A stretch of 64,000 nucleotides of DNA from Rhexocercosporidium sp. MPI-PUGE-AT-0058 (GCA_020746875.1 JAGTJL010000001.1:3348001-3412000); one strand, 5' to 3'; shown: positions 11,951 to 23,009, counted from the first letter of the stretch. Notes: a model not told the origin generated them from the letters alone. Numbers and translations are program-made.

Positions 11951-12942
11951 CTAGTTGATCTTCTGGAGCTCGACGTCGCTAGGTAATACGTCAGAGTCTG
12001 CATGGGATACTGCAGGAGATACGTACAAGAGAAGATCAGCCTTTGGTGGGATGGAGCCTGGGAAACCACTGCGTAGAATGTCAGTCGTGGTCGCCCTCCA
12101 GCAAATGATCATCGGGATGCAGCGCGGGATGAAGAGATAGATGGCCCTCAAGTCAGGGCCAACGCCATGCCGCCAGATATGTTCGGATGTCGTATACAAC
12201 TGCCGTGTAACCCAATGGTGCAGGGGACACGAAGCATTTAGATGGAGCTCTTACCGGTCGCCATATGCAAAATCACTAAAAGATGGTAGTTAGCATTGGT
12301 AAATCTACCCGAGGGGAGGGATCAGGGGGTGATCTCGTACCTGGTAATGTCTAAAGTGGCCTTCTCGCCAACCTTCATGGTTGTCACGCCCTCATCCCAT
12401 CCTGTTGCAAAGTTGTCAATGTTCTATTCGACGAGGGTCGTGGAGCTGTATAGAAGGAGGGTATACCCTTGATGACTCTGCCAATGCCAATTTCTGTGAC
12501 AAAAGCTCCGCGGCCAATTGAGGAATCGAATCTAAGATCGGGTAAGTTAGCAATTGGCTTGAGGTGACGGTTTGCCAGTTCAGCAGGGCATTGGGAAACA
12601 AGCAGAGGCAATTGTCCAATAGCTCAGAGCTAGAGGGCAGCTCTTAGGCTCAATGTCCAATGCACACGGGGTATAGCAAATGCTATGCTAATTGGGTACT
12701 TGAACGTACTTGTCGCCCTTGTTGTCAGGCTTGGAGGTGTCCTTGAGGTAGCCAGTGTACTCGATGGTGACTCGGTCTCCGACCTTGGGGATAGCTCCGT
12801 TGCCCTCCTTGAGAATGGTCTTGGTGACACCCATAGCTGCTGAAGTGCGGGAGAAGCTTCGGATTGGGTTGGGAGTAGTACTTGTTGACAGAGATGGTCT
12901 TGTGAATCTGAGGAGTTTTGTTGCAGAAGAAGTAGAGAACAT
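11951..12942 (-). CDS. fpr1: FKBP12-type peptidyl-prolyl cis-trans isomerase with optional mitochondrial leader
   Basis: Six exons (12942-12710, 12531-12467, 12401-12341, 12275-12255, 12068-12027, 11978-11951) give 149 residues from the first ATG, or 113 residues from the internal ATG at 12834, which is the normal FKBP12 length. Introns are 12532-12709, 12402-12466, 12276-12340, 12069-12254 and 11979-12026. The FKBP fold is plain: VTIEYTGYL, KFDSSIGRGAFVTEIG, GRVIKGWDEGV (Trp of the active-site floor), DFAYGDRGFPGSIPPKADL and the C-terminal FDVELQKIN. FKBPs catalyse Xaa-Pro isomerisation and, in fungi, are receptors for FK506 and rapamycin. The 36-residue leader MFSTSSATKLLRFTRPSL... is rich in Arg, Ser and Thr with no acidic residue, like a mitochondrial targeting sequence. 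Dual localisation by alternative start is inferred. Confidence 0.94.
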
Positions 12943-13256
12943 GGCGGAAAGAAAAGAGTGGTTCGAAGTGGGGGGGGCAGAGTGGTCTTTATGTTCTTGC
13001 AGATTTGCCTTTCCCTTGCTCGGCGCGGATGATGTCGTTTCGTTCGGCAGGAGCGTATGGACCTACGGAGGACTGTACGCACCTAGTTTCGTAGCTAACC
13101 TAATTCAATCTAACGCAAGCCTAAGTATCGCTCTCTCTCGACCTTGCCTATTACTGACTGAATGGAACTGTGCTGGACTAGACTGGACTGTGTGTGGGAC
13201 TAGACCTTTTTCTAGCTCGAGCAGCGAAGCAGGGGAGGGGAGGGAAGGGGCAGGAC

Positions 13257-13278
13257 GGCTGGCTGGCTGGCTGGCTGG
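13257..13278. repeat. (GGCT)n microsatellite
   Basis: About five to six perfect tandem copies of the tetranucleotide GGCT, upstream of the FKBP gene. Confidence 0.9.
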
Positions 13279-13416
13279 TCGGAATGGCGCCTCTCTCTGA
13301 TCCGTCCGGGGATGGATCCCGCTCGTACAGTAGGTTCTACAGCCAGCACGGAGAACAGTACGAGTAGGTATGTACGGAGTACAGTATGGTGGGGGGGGCA
13401 GGGAATGAGCATCGAT

Positions 13417-13440
13417 CACCATCATCATCATCATCATTAT
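13417..13440. repeat. (ATC)n microsatellite
   Basis: Tandem ATC trinucleotides (atcaccatcatcatcatcat), slightly imperfect, a few bases downstream of a run of eight to nine G. Confidence 0.85.
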
Positions 13441-13567
13441 CAATAGCATCAGCTTCAGCTTAATGCAATGCAGCACCCATCACGCAACATGCAGGGCCCC
13501 AGCATTCCTTCTTTTACTTCTCCTTCCCCTTCCCTCTCCTTCTTCCATCTTCTCCTCTCCTCTGGTT

Positions 13568-13605
13568 GACAGACAGACAGACAGACAGAAAAGACAGACA
13601 GAAAA
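13568..13605. repeat. (GACA)n microsatellite, interrupted
   Basis: Two blocks of tandem GACA separated by a short A-rich interruption. Confidence 0.9.
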
Positions 13606-13901
13606 GACCCTTGAAGCCATGCATACATCCATCACATGCATGGGCAGCCAACCATCCAGCCAGCCAACCAATCATCAAAGTGTCTGGGTACCTACAGTCC
13701 CAGTACACTACGGAGTAGGTAGAAGGAAGTAGATACAAAGTACTGTACTTTAGGTATTGTAGTATAAATAATAAATACCCCAGAGAATACCTACGTGCCT
13801 CTCTGTTACTACTATCTCTACAGTACAGTACATCTGTACATCCATCTGTACTGTACATCCCACTACTGTACCAGCATACCAGCATATACGGACGGCATGC
13901 A

Positions 13902-13935
13902 GACCTTTTACCTTTTACCTTTTTACCTTTTTACC
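13902..13935. repeat. CCTTTT(T)A tandem repeat
   Basis: Four tandem copies of a 7-8 base unit of the form ACCTTTT(T), with unit length growing by one T along the array. Confidence 0.8.
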
Positions 13936-14086
13936 CTATCACGTCATCGGCTTCGAGGTGGGCAAGGGCAAGGGCATTGGTACGGTATGTACGTATGTCG
14001 AACGGTCGGTCGGTAATGGCGGCCCTTTCCTTTCGAACTCTCTCTTCTCTCTACTCGTACATTCCTTACCTTGCGTCTAGGGATTC

Positions 14087-14110
14087 AGTCATTCATTCAT
14101 TCATTCATTC
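14087..14110. repeat. (ATTC)n microsatellite
   Basis: About five to six tandem copies of ATTC. Confidence 0.9.
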
Positions 14111-14173
14111 TCTCGAGGACCGCATTTACCTCTACCATCATCGTACGGAAAAGGAAAGAAAGTAAATTAGGTC

Positions 14174-14225
14174 CAGGTGTAGTTGCAGGTGCAGGTGCAG
14201 GTGCAGACGCAGGCAGGTGCAGGCA
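14174..14225. repeat. (GGTGCA)n hexanucleotide repeat
   Basis: Tandem, partly degenerate GGTGCA units (gcaggtgcaggtgcaggtgc). Confidence 0.85.
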
Positions 14226-14280
14226 TCCAGGTACGTATAGTAAGGTAGGGGTCCAGATGGCCTCTCTCTACCCTCTCACC

Positions 14281-14350
14281 ACCCTCTTTCAACCTCTCTC
14301 AACCTCTCAACCTCTCAACCTCTCTCCCCCTCTCCCCCTCTCAACCCCCT
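14281..14350. repeat. CT-rich tandem repeat (CTCTCAAC / CTCTCCCC)
   Basis: Tandem CTCTCAAC-like octamers merge into CTCTCCCC-like units. The plus strand is a pyrimidine-only tract apart from a few A. Confidence 0.8.
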
Positions 14351-17300
14351 CTGCCCCTCCTCTCCCGTCCTCTCCCCCTCCCTACGTCAGAAAAGGGTTT
14401 GGATCCACCCCGACCTCGAAAACCTTCCTCACCTCCGACGAGCCATTAAAACCATTAATCCATCAAACCTCCCTTCCGCAATCCCCAGAACCTTACGAAT
14501 GGCAAGCAAAGCCCTGAACCGGAGCCACCCGCCAACCACCGCCACCATGCGAGTCTACGAATACCAAAAGCCTCATTTTCCCCTGCCGCTCGCTCTGCAC
14601 ATGCCGGGCTCGCCGTACGTCTCAAGTCAAGAATAGCCTCGCCAGCCAAACCTACCTACACGGCCACTCTACATATCCGTCTGCTCTACACTCTATCCGT
14701 CTCCTCTACAGACCTCCATACCTCCCCTTCCCGCCCACCCCTCTCGGCATCTACCACACCTGTTCCGGATCCCACATCACACGAATCGCTAGCCACCCTC
14801 CCCTCCAAGTGAAGCCAGCCCAGAGCTCCTATTCTCCGCAAGGTACCCTAGATTTGCTCCCCCATCCACCAGCCTACTTCTTGAGTTTGCCGTCCTTGCG
14901 GAGCGATGTAGAGTTCCGCTACCTGAAAAAATACTTACTCGCGTTTGCCGCCAGTAAATCCACGAATCTTCTCGACCCAGGTTTCAGCATACCCGGCACT
15001 CTGAGTACAGCTAGCTCTACGAGCATAGTTACACCACCTGCACTCTGCGGCCAGCCATACGGAGAGGACTGGTGCAGACAGACAATGGGCTTCCACATCT
15101 AGACGCGGCTATCCACAACATGGGGGTGTGGTTCGATGTGGCTGTCCATGACCTGCACAGCACAGATCGGACTCAAGCGATTCGGCAGGCTTGGTGACAG
15201 CAGCAGCAGCAGCAGCCACAAGAGCCGTCTTCCCATCGTTTGACGGCCTATGGCGTGCATAGCAAGGAGCCAATTCCGGTCCTCGAACTACCGAATCTCA
15301 ATAGCGGTATTCCGACTGGCAGACTCAAACACTCCTCTCATTAATTCCCTGCCGGATGGCCAAAGGAACCGCCTCACCAACGAGTTGATGATCTTTACGG
15401 CGCTTCCCGCGCACAATCCCGTCTCGGGGCTTGAAGAGCTGGGCTATCATTTCACCCGCCTATTGATAGCACACATCTAGTAAGATGCATGGCTTGAATG
15501 CTTGGAAAGCCTTGATGAAATCGCAGGATACGAAGAAGCAGACAAGCAAAAGGCTATATGCCGCACGGAGTACGTTCTGGCTTAGCATCCCACACCCATG
15601 CTTCGTCCTGGTTCAAGGGGTTTCAGACAACTGTAATCGAATGGAATATCCACACTGGGCTATACGCCGACCTTCTCGATGAACAATTCCTTGGAGTAAC
15701 TCCCGGTCTCGAGGACAAAAAAGGGTATCTTGCTTCTCTGACGCTCTGCATACATCATATGTGTCATCTTATCAACTACACCGCGAATATGATCGATCTC
15801 TCAGCCCTGGGAGTGACCAGATCAATTCCGACGTTGGCATAGGATCTTTCTCGCTTGAGGATATGTCCAGGTTCGGGTGTAACATGATATGCCGAGATGC
15901 ATCTTGTTTACACTGGCCCGGGCCGCGGTGCTGCTACGGTATATATAGGCTCCCGCTCCTTTCACCCGTGCATGCATGTTTTCTTAATGTACTTTCCTTT
16001 TTGCTCTTTCGGAGCATTGCCAAACCTGAAGTTTGGTGGTAATGTTTCACTCCTCACGGCTTAATCAAGATACAGAAGAGCACATTGAACGCCGTTCACG
16101 TGACTCTCGTTTCATGGCTCTTTTGGGATAAGGGTGCAGTTTTGGTGTGACAGTCTTGGCTACCCTGGGCCGATAGGCGCCGCTGTGTCTATCTATATGG
16201 TCTCGCTGTATTGTTACCGGTTCTGATCTTTTATGGACGAAGAATCAACCAAGTCGTTGCATTTCATAGTATTCGCGAGCCCCGTATCCTATTGTTCTTG
16301 TTTACAACGGGTAAATTCCTTGAATATGGAACTCCCTCTAAGGCATGGTTTCGAAACACTCCAGAAACAAAACATACTCCTGGCGCGTCATGCTTAACAA
16401 TTCAGCCCAGTCAATAGATATCGTTCGATGGAAACCCCCCCGGGGATCCGGAACGGTTTTCCCGCCGTCTTATTGCTTTGCTATTCTGATATTATCCCAT
16501 CATGCACGTTCCAAATCGCAGCCCCTTTTGTGTATCCAAATTTCGGCGTTGGGATTTGAAAGTGAGACTGAAATATTCAGGATTTTTCGAACTTCTTTCC
16601 ATGCACAGCTCGGCGATCATACCAATACCTTTGGATGAATCTCCGGTTCATTTGTTGCCGTCACTCAACATCAAACAATATTTATCCAAGATGCAATTGT
16701 GATTCGGACAACCTCGCATGCGTTAGCTCGGATCTTCTGCCTCTTTCTCTTGAGAGCAATCATCAAACGACTAAAGATCTAGGTCGCGGTGTCCTGCAGA
16801 TGCTGGATATCCGACACATCGGGTGTCAAGGACAATGTGGAAATGGAAATGGTGTTGCCGAATACACTTACCCGGGTAATAAGATCTTATCCTCATGAGT
16901 TTTTCACACGTATATCGAAGTGGCTAGTAGAGGCCATCACGTATATCGCCTGGGCGGAAGTCGAACCCCGCACGACGAAGGTTTCCCACTATTGCTGGAT
17001 TACGGTACGGCCATGTCTGCGAACAGTTCCCGCGTACCATTGTGCTCAATACGGAGACTGGTTCTTCTTTCGGAGCTGAGCGTATTCGGTATGGTTGTGT
17101 TTTACGAACTTATCTTACTAGAACGTTCTCGGTCTTGAAACGGACCTCACAAGCAAGAAATTTGCTCTTGACTTTTCACTGTCAACCCATCTAGACTTCC
17201 GGCTACTGAATATCTGTCACATATCACATCGCTTAGAATATGATGAGTGTAGCGCGGCATCGCGTGCTGGCCATTATAGATCTTTATTGATGGGTTCTTA

Positions 17301-18486
17301 AAAAAGGAAACTAGGCAACACGTCCTAATTGCGGGACGAAAAAGACAATGTGGACACACAAAGCTTCGGCTTAGCACTCTCTTCCCTATTCTGCGTTCAT
17401 TTTTATGATGATACATTGAAGACTTTGACCTTCCTCATTCCGCGAGATAAGCAGGAGGCGTACGTTTCATCCGTTTAAGCGGACTCGGTGGATGGCAATT
17501 CCGCCTCCGTCATCCCTTCCCTGAAATCATTCTTTCAACGCCGCAAGAAGCCTCCCATCTCTGCTCATAGGGGGCTACTTCAACAGGAGCCTACTCATTC
17601 AAACTTCTCTCCATGACGAGCAACACGATCGTTGTCATTGCGGAGGCTTGTCGACCGAAGATATCAACAATGCTCCTCAGCCAGCATGCTCTTCCATCAG
17701 CTCCTCCGTGAATGGTCTTGCGCTCGATGGCAACACTCCTCTCGATCCTTCCGTCTTTTCTTTCGTTCCCCCTCTTTCTGAAGCGAACCATGTTTCGGAT
17801 GGAAGTCAAATTCTCCGTCTGCCAGCGGCCATCAGATCATCCTCCCTGCGCTGCTTCTTCTGGGCTCAAGATGAAGCATCATGCTACTCCTGCATCTTTA
17901 GGAAGAAATTTCTTCAAACTCCACGGCTTTCTGTTCTTGCATTGAACTGTCGATAATGGACGGGATACAAAATCCGGCAATGCGGGCTTTGACACGGGTT
18001 CTTCTTTGGTGCTCAGCTAAGAAGAGGTGCGGGGTTCGAATTTCGGTGCTCTTGGCTCTTCTGCTGGAACAGCAAGCAGGTTGCATCCTCGCTTTGTATA
18101 CCAGAAGCCTCACTTGTCTAGGCCCGCAAAGGGATATCAGCTAGGTTTCAAATATCGACTATTACCTCTGATAGTGCCTCATACTACAGTGTCCTGAACC
18201 CGAGCGAGGGAGTGACGCAGTTGACAAGCAAGCAGATTCTTTATTTCACATGGAAGCAGAAGGATGAAGCAGAAGAGCTTCGTCTACTTATTGAAGGTCT
18301 TGACTGCCTGAGTACAGCTGCGTTCGTTCGCTGATACCGTTGTCTCTGCTAATTCGTTGTTGGATAATTAGTAAAGTCCGCCGTGTCTCAGACTTCTTCG
18401 AGTCCTTCACCGAGCTATTCTTTCATCCAAGATTTCATTTCCGTGTTTCTTCTGGTCGCTCCTTGGTCTTGAGAAGGCAAGACAAA

Positions 18487-20623
18487 TTACCTCAAGATAA
18501 TCTCTCGGTCTTCAGCAAGAGCGCGCCAATCCACCCACCATCCCAGAGGCGCGACTAGACATACTCGTTCCCAGCACCCTTGATGTGTAGTAGACTCCCG
18601 AATGAGCAAGCCCATGGACCTAGAAGTACTAGTGGCGGACCCTATATGAGCAACAAGGTAAACAAATTCTTGCGCTGTTTTCCCATCGAAAATGCTCCAG
18701 TCGTCTTCAGTGTCAAGCGAAATGACTGAAGGCTGTTCCGATACATCACCGGCCCGCCTGCACCGTAGCTCAAGATGGTAAGTCTTATGGTTCCGCCTGT
18801 GCTCATAAATCCCAAGTCTCTCATGTGAATATCTATTGGGTGCAATCTCATTGTTCGGAGCTGGCCCTTCACATTCGTCTACGAAGACCGCTATGACGTT
18901 GCTCTGGATCCGCAGCATACCTGCTGAAACTGAGCCCATGAGATTCTCGCCGGAGGGCTGACACGATCCATCCCAGATCTTCCAAATTGGTAGTGAGCTG
19001 TTGTGACGACTATCGGTGCCAAATGAGCCGAAGACTACCGCTCCTCGAATGGAGGCCCACGACCAGCTTGGAGCGCAATAAGCTTCGTGCCGTTTACAAG
19101 AAGCCTCTGGTCTATTACAGCCACGCCAGAGAAGCTGACCATTGAAATCTTCGCGCCAGATTCCTGCGCAGTAATTTTGCGGTGGGCGGCCGAGCTTTGA
19201 TGCGACTCCTGCTAGGGTCGCGAGTCTATCCTTTTCATGAGTGAAAGCGCGCAGACTATACATTTCGACCAAGTTCTTCCATGACCTATTTAGATTTGTG
19301 GTCTGACCAGTAAGTCTCCTCCTACTGATACTAGCCGACAGTCCTCTCGTCACGCTATTATCACCGCGCTTCGTCAACAGCAAATTCCTTGTCAAGTCGT
19401 TGTCTGTAAAGCGTGATTCTGCCAGAGTTTTCAGCCCGCATTCGCATCGGGACATTGAGATACACTGCCAATGCAGCTCTGTATCAGAGAAATATATCTT
19501 GCAGCCAGAAAAGATCTCCTTTTGCATGATCCATCCTCGGTTCTAGAGATGCGAAGCCGATTTGTCCACAAAGCAGAATGCTTCTTCCGGGGCGAGAGAA
19601 TTTGGGTAGTAGTTGTGTTGGGTCGATGCCAAGATCCAGTATTGGTCGTTGGTCTGTGGATCCCAATGTTCGATCTCCTGAATCCAGTCTCCCATAGCGC
19701 ACTTATCATCTTCTGTTTGGAAAAGACCATCACCGCAATGAGAGGCTCGTTCAGCAAACAATGTTGCGTATGCGTTTTCGTATATGTCGCCCATCCTGGC
19801 GGCCACGGTCTCCCAGTCCTGAAGATCATCCTGGATTATACACTGAGAGTCGATCCAGAGGTACTGGATTCCTAATGAGCGAGCTACCTCAATAACATGT
19901 CTGAAAGTCAGAGGGAATGAATCAAACGGGATCGACCGGCAGAAGTCATCAATGGATGCTCGTTTCGTGACTAGCATATCGACCTGCGAGTCCGGAGTAC
20001 CCCAGCGATGGCTGAGAGCGAGATACCTCCCAACCTCGCCCATGGTGATCTTGAGAAAAGGCTGCATAGAGCTACTACCAACGTCAATAATCCGCGTGGG
20101 AAGTCTCGGTAGCATATCCTACCGACATGAAGGATGGTTCGTCTGGCAATGACTGATCCATGTAGAGAGCATCTGCGTGTCCCGTAATTGACTCCCAGTG
20201 AACGGCGACTTGACAAGATTCGGCAACCAGGGAAATGGCGAAGGGGACCTCTCTGGTTTGAGTCAGAAGGCGTGCATACGAGAATGTCGCTAGTTAGAGC
20301 AATCTACCTCCATCCGCAGCAAGTACCACGACCGCAACAGTCCGTCCCGGCTCGCCTCCATGGTCATCTTCAACCGCCTTCTCGATGAGATAGACGCCAA
20401 AAACACCCTTGTTACCCAACCACGATGATACATAATCGACGGAATCAGAATACTGTGCTAACAAGCACACATTCGAGAAGAGCATACAAACAACACAACC
20501 ATTATAGGCAGATCGAAAAAGAGCTTCTGTTGGTACAGCCACTTCGGTATGTGTCGTCAGGGGATCGCATGTCTGGCAGGAGAAGGGGAGGTTTGTGGCC
20601 CGTGCCGTCGAGGAGCATGGCAT
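18487..20623 (-). pseudogene. HET-domain (heterokaryon incompatibility) gene with two in-frame TAG codons
   Basis: One frame of 694 codons, with intron 20253-20307 (GTAGAT donor, ACCAG acceptor), encodes a HET-domain protein. It starts with a Cys-rich segment (SCQTC). The HET core follows: YLALSHRWG, then ARSLGIQYLWIDSQCIIQDD with WETVAARMGDIYENAYATL, then NRGWIMQKEIFSG. A ~340-residue variable C-terminal half ends at TAA 18487. The frame is interrupted only by TAG at codon 150 (20121-20119, between SCR and DMLPRLPTR) and codon 342 (19545-19543, just before NRGWIMQ). Both stops fall inside conserved segments, and sequence on each side stays in frame. HET proteins trigger programmed cell death when incompatible fungal individuals fuse. 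CAG-to-TAG changes, as RIP makes, would explain both stops; the TE island begins 2.2 kb away. The ATG at 20623 is the best of several possible starts. Confidence 0.88.
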
Positions 20624-22067
20624 TGGCTCATGAGCTTGGGTTGTTATTTTGGGCAGTGCAGTAACATGGGGGCTGCTGTCTGGAGCTTGGGATTGAGATT
20701 GAGACGGAGTACGAGGTTGATTGGCTTGTGAGAAACTACTCTCGCTTTGTGGCTGGGTGCTAGGAGGTCGTCGAGGGATAAGCACGCTTCCGCAGCGCGA
20801 GCTGCCTTTTTGTTTTCTCGAGCATGTTCAAGCGAGGCTTGCTGTATGGAGACTATCGTTTGTTGTGGAATCAGAGGGGCGAGGGCATGTGAGGTGCGTG
20901 ATTCCTGCACTACGTAAGTTGCGAGGGAACGTCGAGGTTGCGGGCCGTGGCTTGTCACTGCAAGCTTAACTATGCAGCACAGAAGTCCATTGGATGCTGA
21001 CAAGTAAGTGCAGTAGTGTATCTACCCCGCTTCCTTCCCTCGATTTGCTCCGAGTGTAGCTTATTATCGCAGCCTTGCGGGTGTATATCCTCTACTCTGA
21101 CTGTTTGCTTTAAGCAGCGGAAAATATTTATGTCAAGAGCGAGTATTTTACTTCTGGGAATTCTGTGGGGTTTCTTATCGTCTCGCACAGAGCGGGCTTC
21201 CTTGGCTCGCGTTAAGACTGAAAGGGTGTGGGAAGCCCACTGTGCGCGAGCTGACGATTAACTTAGGGGGTCACTTCGCTTACTTCGTTATGTATGTTGT
21301 TGTGGTTGAAATTACGTTTCCACTCCATTGCTGTCGCGAGTATGCTAGGGCCGCGGTGGTACCAACCGTACCTACCGCACCGCCTCCTTAGAGAAGCGTC
21401 ACCAGGCGTATGTTCAGAAGAATTTCTGTACAGAGAAGGTATGGCTGCCTTGGCTTCTATTCTAAGCGTAGAGCCTTTCTCATCGTTCAAGAGACATTAA
21501 TGAGGAGCTTCTTGCCCAAGTTCGATTGAGGTTTGCCCTTCAGTTATTATTCTCTGCTCTTCCTCACAGGGTTTCGTGCTATTTCCGACATTGGCGATGT
21601 TGGGTTTCATCTCATGTAATTTTCGCCTATTAAACCAATCTTTTGATTTATTAATTTTAGGATCAGAATTACATCATCTCGGATAAACCATTGCTGAATT
21701 AAGAAAACTCTTTGTATGGCCTTTTGGAACGGAGCGTCTTTCATCGAAACTGTGCTTGGTTTGAACTTAGGGGGTGACAAACGAGGGAGAGAGAACAATG
21801 CCACCTGTGCGAAAGACTTTGTTTTTCTTTCCACTGAAAACAAAGAAACTTCCTATGAAAGGGTGTTCCTTCTTTTCCTTCTAACCCCTTTGTTCCCGCC
21901 TACCAACCAACTAACAAAACAATGCCATTGACAACTCTATATGAACCCCCCCACTTACTCTCCCCCTCGAGCGAAGCCCCCCTAGTACACCATACCACTT
22001 CCCACACTTAGTATTCCACTGATTCTTTTTTTACTAACATCACCAGTACATAACTCTACAAAGCACA
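20624..22067. other. Intergenic between HET gene and EK-repeat frame
   Basis: 1.4 kb of normal composition. The frames present are short and unrecognisable. It should hold the HET promoter and the promoter of the plus-strand frame at 22068, whose ATG is preceded by an A/C-rich leader. I see no other feature. Confidence 0.4.
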
Positions 22068-22475
22068 ATGTGTAATCGAGTCTTCCGCCCCTACAGATGC
22101 GGTCACGGCCGAGCGCCGGACATCATTCGCCGCTGCGAGCTCAACTGCAACGCGCCTTATATGGGCATCACTATCCCGGTCGACAAGTGCGATCAGTGTG
22201 TTGCTATTGCGAAGATGCGCGCTTGGCAGTGGCCGAAGAAGAAGTATGATGATGATGGTGGTGGGGAGAAGGAGAAGGAGAAGGAGAAGGAGAAGGAGAA
22301 GGAGAAGGAGAAGGAGAAGGAGAAGGAGAAGGAGAAGGAGAAGGAGAAGGAGAAGGAGAAGGAGAAGGAGAAGGAGAAGGAGAAGGAGAAGGAGAAGGAG
22401 AAGGAGAAGGAGAAGGAGAAGGAGAAGGAGAAGGAGAAGGAGAAGGAGAAGGAGAAGGAGAAGGAGAAGAAGTAG
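22068..22475 (+). CDS. Small Cys-rich protein with a 68-residue Glu-Lys repeat tail (hypothetical)
   Basis: A 135-residue frame from a well-placed ATG (context cacaATG) to TAG. Residues 1-45 hold spaced cysteines and a histidine (MCNRV at the start, YRCGHG, RRCELNC, KCDQC), compatible with a small metal-binding fold of the kind seen in many fungal hypothetical proteins. After WQWPKKKYDDDGGG comes a pure (EK)34 tail and a final K. Alternating or clustered E/K sequence typically forms a rigid, highly charged single alpha-helix or a polyampholyte. The tail is encoded by an expandable hexanucleotide, so length is likely to vary between strains. I do not recognise a function. The gene ends ~320 bp from the first TE terminus. 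The Cys-rich start argues for a real gene; the repeat alone would not. Confidence 0.5.
   Translation: MCNRVFRPYRCGHGRAPDIIRRCELNCNAPYMGITIPVDKCDQCVAIAKMRAWQWPKKKYDDDGGGEKEKEKEKEKEKEKEKEKEKEKEKEKEKEKEKEKEKEKEKEKEKEKEKEKEKEKEKEKEKEKEKEKEKK
22266..22469 (+). repeat. (GAGAAG)34 coding minisatellite
   Basis: Thirty-four perfect tandem GAGAAG hexamers (204 bp). They read Glu-Lys on the plus strand; other frames give Arg-Arg and, on the minus strand, Leu-Leu, Ser-Pro or Phe-Ser, which are artefacts. Confidence 0.97.
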
Positions 22476-22513
22476 AGGAGCGGAGCGGAGAGGGGAGGAA
22501 AACGCGGGGGAAT

Positions 22514-22557
22514 GTTTGTCCCTGCGTAGCGAGACGCACCCTGTAGCGAGACAAATC
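22514..22557 (+). repeat. 44-bp repeat, left copy flanking the TE island
   Basis: Matches 60327-60370 in the same orientation at 37 of 44 positions (shared core GTCCCTGCGT and CGAGACGC). Internally it forms an imperfect inverted repeat (TTTGTC ... GACAAA; TGCGT ... ACGCA). It lies 234 bp outside the left inverted terminal repeat of the outer transposon. Confidence 0.75.
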
Positions 22558-22791
22558 GTATGTACTTCAAGTTCAAGTAACTTTAAATTAGTAAACGTAT
22601 TGAAATTTCTACTATTCGTTTTCATTTCAGTGTATTGCATATATCCCCTAAGCAATCCTGACTTATTAATTCTGAAAATTATTACGTCGTCGCTACCCCC
22701 TCGAATTTATAGAAAGCCTCCTTTTGCACTGTAATACGGCTCCTCGGATTACGACGCTACTACTAAGGCCTTTTTTAACCTTTTAAATATA

Positions 22792-22818
22792 CTCAGTCGG
22801 TTATTTATTGAGGCTAAA
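22792..22818 (+). repeat. Left terminal inverted repeat of the mariner-like transposon
   Basis: Pairs with the reverse complement of 60279-60305 with four mismatches, three of them transitions of RIP type. TA (22790-22791) precedes it. Confidence 0.85.
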
Positions 22819-23009
22819 CTCCGCAATTCTTATTAAAACACTAATAGGCTCAATAATTATTAAATAACAACTAACGAAACGTAAATGCTACAAAATAGCT
22901 TAAATTATTAACTTTATTTATAAGTATAATATATTAAAAGATTTAAGTGTTTTTATTAATAAATGCGTATTTAATATAATATCTTAATGATTTCCCGGAT
23001 GCCTCGGCT

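Larger units (their letters stand above)
12943..18486. other. Long region without a defensible gene (FKBP upstream side, microsatellites, unexplained sequence)
   Basis: The first 1.5 kb holds many simple repeats (listed separately). From about 14.4 to 18.4 kb base composition is normal but no reading frame exceeds ~150 codons. None shows a family motif, and joining neighbouring frames by plausible introns gave nothing I recognise. Candidates looked at include 14809-15102, 15250-15480 and 15558-15842 on the plus strand. It could contain a decayed gene, a long non-coding transcript or a multi-exon gene of unknown family. No RIP-like AT shift is visible. Confidence 0.4.

Noticed and set aside
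17990..18060. Possible tRNA gene suggested by a GGTTCGAAT-like B box near 18034
   Set aside because: The flanking bases do not form a T-stem or an acceptor stem, and no A box lies at the right distance.
20105..20125. Intron at the first TAG of the HET gene (GTAGGA as donor)
   Set aside because: The conserved LPTR segment resumes within ~20 bases, too short for a spliceosomal intron, and no suitable acceptor exists.
22056..22734. Long poly-Leu, poly-Ser-Pro, poly-Phe-Ser and poly-Arg frames over the hexanucleotide repeat
   Set aside because: They are the other five frames of the pure GAGAAG array. Only the plus-strand EK frame has non-repetitive, Cys-patterned sequence and a good start.
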